Part shown: positions 58,315 to 64,000 of the stretch, one piece after another
How the letters are laid out: every line of letters begins with the position of its first letter
How positions within the stretch are numbered: position 1 is the stretch's first letter
Assembly (NCBI GenBank): GCA_033085395.1
Contig: JANQBS010000109.1
Span: forward strand, 59,229-123,228
DNA from: Xanthoparmelia taractica
Lineage: Eukaryota > Ascomycota > Lecanoromycetes > Lecanorales > Parmeliaceae
Length of the DNA: 64,000 bases
Direction of reading: 5' to 3'
Program-made: the position numbers and the translations under genes
The notes under the pieces: generated by a model
Told to the model about the DNA's origin: nothing
What the model saw: only the letters and a program-made list of their open reading frames with translations
The model's database searches: none

Positions 58315-59448
58315 ATGTCTGATCTTCACATACTAATAAGCGGTGCTGGTACCGCCGGTCCAACTCTCGTAGTCTGACTCGACCCTGCCGGAGCACACGT
58401 AACAATCGTCGAGCATGCCGCTGCACTGCGAGCAGTAAGGCAAAATATATACATTCGCACCGGGGGCCATGACCTTATACGGCGCATTGGACCTGAAGAT
58501 GTCGCCCGCAAAAATACAATGAACGAAGAAGGTATAGCCATTGCCGATGCCATAACCGCACGAGAGCACAAGTCGGAGTCGAGATCTTTGAGGGGACGCT
58601 TGCAACGCTGTTACATGTTAGTACCAGGGAGAAAGTGCAGACATCTTCGAGGGTTCTGGCAACTCTGTCGACGAGAATTACCACAGAAACCCGCTCACCT
58701 TCACCCATTCCATGGCCAATAAGAAATTCGAGCTCCTTATCGCAGTTGATGGCCTTGGCTCGCCTACCCGCTCTCACATCTTCCGTGGTTCTAAAAGATC
58801 AAACACACGCCTTCTTGAACACATAGCCTACCTTAGCATCCTCTTGTAAGAATCCAACGCTCTCATTGCACGCTGTACAACGGCCCAGGTTGCCACTGCA
58901 TACTCATGCACCCCAGCAACGTGGGCAAAACAATATTGGTTCTCTCCAAGATGAGGACCTCGATCAAACTTCAAAGCGACTGCACAATCTCCCACGCACC
59001 GCGAACTCTTCGCCGGCGTTGGCTGAGAAGTCTCACGCGTGTTTGATGGCATGAAGGAGGCGGATGACTTTTACGTGCAGGTGTGTGCCCAGGTCAAGCT
59101 CGACAGCTGGTCGAAGCGCCGTACGGGCGTAGTCGGCGACGCAGCATTCTATCCCTCTCCCAGCAGCGGAATGGGCACATCGGTCGTCCTTGCCGGCGAG
59201 ACCTCTTAGTACGGGGACGACTATCGCAAGGCTTTCGAGGCATACGAAAGCATTATAAGATCGTTAACATTAAATTGCAGAACTCACTGCCGGGGGCTCT
59301 TGGGACCCCGACCCGGAGACGGCTTGGAGCATAAGCGTGGTGAATGGGATACTGGGAGTTTGCAATTCAAAGTGGGCTGTCGTGTTTGTTGTGGACGTTT
59401 ATCGCCGCTGGCCGACGCGATTGAGCTGCCGCGGTATCGGACGTGATA
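58315..59448 (+). pseudogene. Decayed FAD-dependent monooxygenase
   Basis: The start MSDLHILISGAGTAGPTL at 58315 carries the Rossmann FAD motif GxGxxG. Codon 21 is TGA (58375-58377). After it the homology continues: GAHVTIVEHAAALRAV and IRTGGHDLIRRIG. Near 58560-58650 the reading changes frame at least once (EIFEGTLATLLHVSTREK, then DIFEGSGNSVDENYH), leading to the DG motif AVDGLGSPTRS. Further on, in another frame, comes the second FAD motif GDAAFYPSPSSGMGTSV, followed by a TAG, and the C-terminal DPDPETAWSISVVNGILG and LADAIELPRYR near 59448. The domain order is complete, so this was a full-length aromatic-hydroxylase-like monooxygenase that lost function by at least two stops and several frameshifts. 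Confidence 0.85.
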
Positions 59449-60706
59449 TACCTGCTGGAACCATTGCGCCTTTATCTCTGTCTCCTCAACCGCTGACTTG
59501 CTGCGCAGCAGGCTTCGATGGTATGCACAGATAGCCTCTTTGCTGCTTTGGATCTGAAACCCAGAATCCGCTTCAGTGGCCATGAACTCGAGTTCGCGGA
59601 ATGGAGGAAGTCAGGATAGGGTCTGTAACATAGACTGTAACAAGCGTGGAACATTGACACCGCATACCGCCTAATATCTTTATCTACTTTCATCAATGGC
59701 CGCTGCAAAAACATCCTCTTTCAACAAGGTTTGGCCACTTCGACTGCTTTTCTCTCCTTAGTGAACCCAAATGCTGATACGGACGCGAGCTCCACTCACC
59801 AACGAGCATGCCGCCATACCAACCTCACCGTGAACCTACCTATTTACCCCAACCTCTTTCTTGTCCGACGTCTCCGCCTCCTTCAAAGCCTTCCTTTCTA
59901 GTTTACTGTCTCTATGTCTGCACCTCTTTCAGCACCAGCCTCTGAAAGCCTCTCCCAGACCGTTAAGCAATACTCCCTTGATCGCAACAAGCTACAGTCT
60001 CAGCATTACATCACCATCCTTCCGGAAATCCTACATTATTCCTATATCGCTATATGCTGGAAGCCATCATGCCGGCTTATCTGACAAATCTTGAAGCGAA
60101 GCACGTTGGAAGTGAAGTTGCAAAGGCCGTGCCTATCGCAAGGCTAACCCGGACCCCCCATATACACCATCTTAGAAGTCGCTTCTAGCAGTCCATAAGT
60201 GATGCGATATCACCAACGGCATCTCACACCATCAGCCTCCCTCACCGAATCCCAATGCCGAGATCGAGGCATGGAATTGTTCATACCTTTTTTCCACTCT
60301 TCAGTAACACTTACCTCTCAATCTCGGAGAAAGCGACAAAGAGATATCGCGCGCTCAACTGACGACCGGCATGCTGAGAAATGACGTCTTGATATCCTGG
60401 TAGGCGATATATCTACTGTTGGAATTTGATGCACCACCTCTCAACACCCAGCCAACTAGCAAATGGCCACGTAATTCAGCGTCTTAGCATGGCTACATAT
60501 TTGGTCGTCACACCATTCTAGATAGATAATCAATCAATCATTGTTGAAATTGATGGAGGTCAGGAGGATTGTTCTATCTCTGGGGGTCTCTAGGCTACAT
60601 ATATATCCGCCTAGCGGTGCGCATATAAGAATGAAACAGGGGTTGGAGAAGGTCCGAGAGCACCCCTGATTGCCAACACGAGGTGCTGCAGCATCATTTC
60701 CAACAA
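59449..60706. other. Gene-free stretch with a possible gene remnant
   Basis: A plus-strand reading from 59913 (MSAPLSAPASESLSQTVKQ) runs about 50 codons and then continues in another frame (PAYLTNLEAKHVGSEVAKA). This could be a small decayed gene, but no family can be named. Confidence 0.35.
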
Positions 60707-60841
60707 TCATTCATCATATCCAACATCTAGTATCGCCGACGCCGTGGCCGTTGACAGCATACTGGTTTCCGCAATTTCACTTAAGAAACGACATTGGCGA
60801 GATCGGGATGTGTTGGACGTAGTGCTCGTAGACTTAGTGCT

Positions 60842-60978
60842 CGCAAACAGTGAGGCCATACACAAATAACGAATGCACAAGAGGATTGATAGATGATTGG
60901 GTATATCCAATACTGGGGCACGCCAAGACCTTCCTGGCTATGAGTTTAGGCCGATCTTCCAGCGCTAGAAGAACTTCT
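60842..60978. repeat. Unmutated copy of a repeat whose partner is RIP-decayed
   Basis: Aligns without gaps to 61225-61361 (constant offset 383 bp). All differences seen are transitions, nearly all C-to-T or G-to-A in the second copy. This copy keeps normal GC content. Confidence 0.8.
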
Positions 60979-61802
60979 ATATCTATGCGATATAATTTGA
61001 AGTGAAGTTATAAAGCTATATATATAGAAGTGAAAGAGCGAAAAGAACGATTTTATTCTAAAAGAGAATAATTCGAATAAAGAGTCAATTGCTAATATAG
61101 TGATTATACAAATATACTCGCTCTAAATATGTGTCTCGCATATCGTATATTAATAAAATAACACTAATAGTATAGTCTTATATTAAATTCACTAACTTAT
61201 AGTTCTACTATTACGATTAATACTCGTAAATAATAAGATTATATATAAATAACGAATATATAAGAGAATTAATAAATAATTAAGTATATTTAATACTAAG
61301 ACACGCTAAGACCTTTCTAGCTATAAATCTAGATCGATTCTTTAGCGTTAGAAGAATTTTTAAATAGTTTAAGACGTTATTGAAAGAGATTAAAGAACTC
61401 GAAGATAACTTTTGATAATATCGACTATAACAAGTAAATAAGATTAATAGTATTAGCGCTAATGAGTAAAAAGAGCTAATATCGAGAATATATTAATTAT
61501 AGATCTAGAAATACGTTAATCTTAGTGAGAGATATATTAATAAAAGATCTATATAGACGTTAAAGTTATAATATTAATCTCTAATAATACGTGAATATAA
61601 ATAATATAGACAATTAGCTATATATCTTAAGATCTAGATACGATAATTATACGAGAACTTAAAATACTAGTTAAAATTTAACTCTTCTAAGTAAGTATAT
61701 ACTTATTATAACTTCGTGAACTTAATTGTAATAATTTAATAATAATTCTTCTAATCGTAAGCACTTAATCGTTACTTATAACGATTAGATACTTGTTATA
61801 AC

Positions 61803-62078
61803 TACGGGTCGGAAAGGTGTGATATCTATTAAACATAGTCGTTTTTAACTTTTTTTTAACTTTTTTTAAAAAATTATATCTTTTTAATCTATTTATAGAA
61901 TTTTATAATTATATAAGCGTTCGCTTAAGCTTTTTACGTATTTTTAGAATATAAAAAAATATTACGTAATATATTTATTAAAAACTCAATGAGAGTATGG
62001 GATATCCCATACCTTTCGATATGGTATTCGAAGAACTAGTCCCATACCATCAAATATACCACACCTTTCCGACCGGTA
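61803..62078 (+). mobile_element. MITE, family with CGGGTCGGAAAGGTGTG ends, copy 1
   Basis: 276 bp with terminal inverted repeats CGGGTCGGAAAGGTGTG / CACACCTTTCCGACC-G, flanked on both sides by TA, as expected for a Tc1/mariner-type TA target duplication. Non-coding, AT-rich interior with an AAGCGTTCGCTTAAGC palindromic core near 61915. Confidence 0.85.
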
Positions 62079-62309
62079 GTTATAACTTCGTAGACTTTGA
62101 AATACAATCTCGATTAGAGATATACTAATCAAAGATCTAAAAATACGTCGATTTATAGCTTTGATCTCCAGCGAGAGATATGTTAATAATATGTAAGGGC
62201 GCTTTCCAATTGTATCATAAAGCTAAAAATATGACTCATGGGTTCGGGTGCCGCGCTTCATAGAAGGCGCACCCTATTTGCCCATATGAAGCCTATACGG
62301 CGTACGGTC

Positions 62310-62586
62310 TACGGGTCGGAAAGGTGTGATATCTGTTGAACATAGTCGTTTTCAACTTTTTTTCAACTTTTTTTAAAAAATTATATCTTTTTATTCTATT
62401 TATAGAATTTTATAATTACATAAGCGTTCGCTTAAGCTTTTTACGTATTTTTAGAATATAAAAAAATAATCACGTAATATATTTATTAAAAATCCAATGG
62501 AAATATGGAATATCTTATACCTTTTGATATGGTATTCGAAAAACTAATCCCATATCATCAAATATATCACACCTTTCCGACTCGTA
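62310..62586 (+). mobile_element. MITE, same family, copy 2
   Basis: 277 bp, collinear with copy 1 over its whole length and flanked by TA. Most differences between the copies are transitions. Confidence 0.85.
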
Positions 62587-62935
62587 ATTATTACGATTTA
62601 ACTTAAAGAATTAGATTATATTTTAGATCTTAATGTAGAGATTCGTATCGAAGTCGTCGATAATAATCTCAATAAAGAATCGAGCGATAGTAATAACTAC
62701 GGGTCGGAAAGGTCTGGGATGGTCTGGGATATGGGGTGTCGGTACCATACCATGATATGATATGATATTAAGACCATATCATTTGATTTTTATGAGATAA
62801 TCTGGGAGACGTACTGGTATTATGAAATAATCAAGGAAATTTCTAATATATATAGGGATATCCCATGTTATATGCAGAGATATGGGAAATATACTATATA
62901 TAGACGAAGTTACTCTATATAGAATTATGCGAACG

Positions 62936-63129
62936 TATTCTAGTTATTATTCTAGTTATCACTTCACTTCACTATTACGTTATTAAGTATTCTAGTTATT
63001 ATTCTAGTTATCACTTCACTTTACTATCGTTATTACTATTACTTTACTTCACTATCACGTTATTAAGTATTCTAGCCATTATTCTAGTTATCACTCCACT
63101 CTATTATCGTTATTATTATCACTTCACTT
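62936..63129. repeat. Imperfect tandem repeat, three units
   Basis: Units start at 62936, 62988 and 63068, each with TATTCTAGTTATTATTCTAG (one variant) followed by TTATCACTTCACTT and a TTATTAAG tail. It ends directly at MITE copy 3. Confidence 0.75.
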
Positions 63130-63404
63130 TACGGGTCGAAGAGGTGTGGTATATTTGATGATATGGGATTAGTTTTTCGAATATCATATCGAAAGGTATA
63201 GGATATCCCATACTTCCATTGAGTTTTTAATAAATATATTACGTAATATTTTTCTATATTCTAAAAATACGTAAAAAGCTTAAGCGAACGCTTATATAAT
63301 TATAAAATTCTATAAATAGATTAAAAAGATATAATTTTTTAAAAAAGTTAAAAAAAAGTTAAAAACGACTATATTCAATAGATATCACACCTTTCCAACC
63401 CGTA
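63130..63404 (-). mobile_element. MITE, same family, copy 3 (inverted)
   Basis: 275 bp, same family in the opposite orientation. Ends are ACGGGTCGAAGAGGTGTGG and CACACCTTTCCAACCCGTA, flanked by TA. Confidence 0.85.
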
Positions 63405-64000
63405 GACTTAACACTTTTACTCTTAAGAAAAAGAAATTAAAACGCGTAAAGAAAGCTAATAACGTCGCTAAGAATTATCGTATTCGTGCTTATAAAAAAA
63501 TTAATAAATTCGCGATTACTTTAGACTTATAGCGAGAAGTATATATTAAAATCCTTCGCTAGTAAAAAGTCGACTCTAGATAATATTTACTTATCTTTAT
63601 AATTATTATTTTAATTATTAATTCTTTTAAGCTAATACTTAGAATAAAATTACGTAAGACGTATATAATAATATTATTACTCGACGTCTTCGACTCTAGA
63701 TTTATTCTAGAATAATAATCTACGTCGATAAGAATAATAATTCCTTATAAGAAGATATAGAAGATAAGAAAGTAGAGTAAAGTATATAATTATCTTTAAT
63801 AAAAAAGTATTTATTTAATTTATATAATAGATAAGATCTTTTTAACTATTAAAGAGAGAGATAATATTCTAAATTATAAGCGCTACGATCCATCAAAACT
63901 CGAAAAGAATAATTAATTATCAAATATTAAGCTATTCGCGTATAAGTAGAATCTCGAGCGAAACTACGTGTCGAATATAAAGATATATCTATTTATTAAT

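Larger units (their letters stand above)
60979..64000. repeat. AT-rich, RIP-decayed repeat block
   Basis: The last 3 kb has very low GC content and stop codons in all frames. It contains decayed transposon DNA: the mutated half of the direct repeat at 61225-61361, three MITE copies, a tandem repeat at 62936-63129, and a possible coding remnant near 63425-63530. A short island at about 62205-62309 keeps normal GC content. No intact gene was found. Confidence 0.8.

Noticed and set aside
1..64000. tRNA and rRNA genes
   Set aside because: I looked for T-loop-like GGTTCGA-x patterns with matching acceptor stems and found none that fold convincingly by eye.

Overview
This window is nuclear DNA of a filamentous ascomycete (Pezizomycotina). 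Genes are split by short GT-AG introns (about 50-150 nt) with CTAAC/CTGAC-like branch points. Most protein families seen are fungal: a highly reducing polyketide synthase (HR-PKS), an FSH1 hydrolase, a fungal P450, an acyltransferase, fungal secreted and membrane proteins. Two AT-rich blocks (about 7.48-9.25 kb and 60.97-64.0 kb) carry C-to-T/G-to-A decay typical of repeat-induced point mutation (RIP). The species cannot be told from the sequence alone.

Layout: 0-7 kb is gene-poor, with two small genes of unknown function, each with an in-frame stop. 7.30-9.35 kb is a RIP-decayed transposon with terminal inverted repeats and a piggyBac-type (DDE_Tnp_1_7) remnant. 10-13.4 kb is a multi-exon membrane protein with an apparent MARVEL-like insert. 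15.4-17.6 kb is a disordered protein of unknown function. 18.6-25.7 kb (minus strand) is an HR-PKS (KS-AT-DH-ER-KR-ACP, no methyltransferase seen) with an apparent one-base frameshift between AT and DH. 27.5-28.5 kb is an FSH1-family hydrolase. 29.8-32.0 kb has a two-exon gene of unknown function, an imperfect repeat array and a secreted double-psi beta-barrel protein. 34-35 kb is a broken BTB-domain gene. 36.8-39.3 kb has an alpha/beta hydrolase and a four-exon secreted protein. 39.9-40.1 kb is a short element with perfect inverted ends, followed by a CorA-like transporter. 43.2-44.4 kb is a short-chain dehydrogenase with repeats inside its introns. 45.8-48.4 kb has two mitochondrial-looking proteins related, firmly and tentatively, to the RF-1/peptidyl-tRNA hydrolase family; neither has a GGQ motif. 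49.3-56.1 kb has a five-exon P450, a BAHD/TRI101-type acyltransferase and a LovD-like transesterase. 58.3-59.45 kb is a broken FAD monooxygenase. 60.8-64 kb is RIP-decayed repeat DNA with three copies of a roughly 276-bp MITE.

How the genes may work together: the HR-PKS has no release domain, and the nearby FSH1 hydrolase could act as a stand-alone release enzyme, as LovG does for LovB. About 24 kb further on, the P450, the BAHD-type acyltransferase and the LovD-like transesterase sit side by side and could oxidise and acylate a polyketide. The short-chain dehydrogenase, the alpha/beta hydrolase and the dead monooxygenase could also have belonged to such a pathway. Unrelated housekeeping-like genes lie in between, so one joint pathway is an inference. 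No pathway-specific transcription factor or transporter was recognised. Several genes carry stops or frameshifts, which suggests a decaying subtelomere-like or accessory region.
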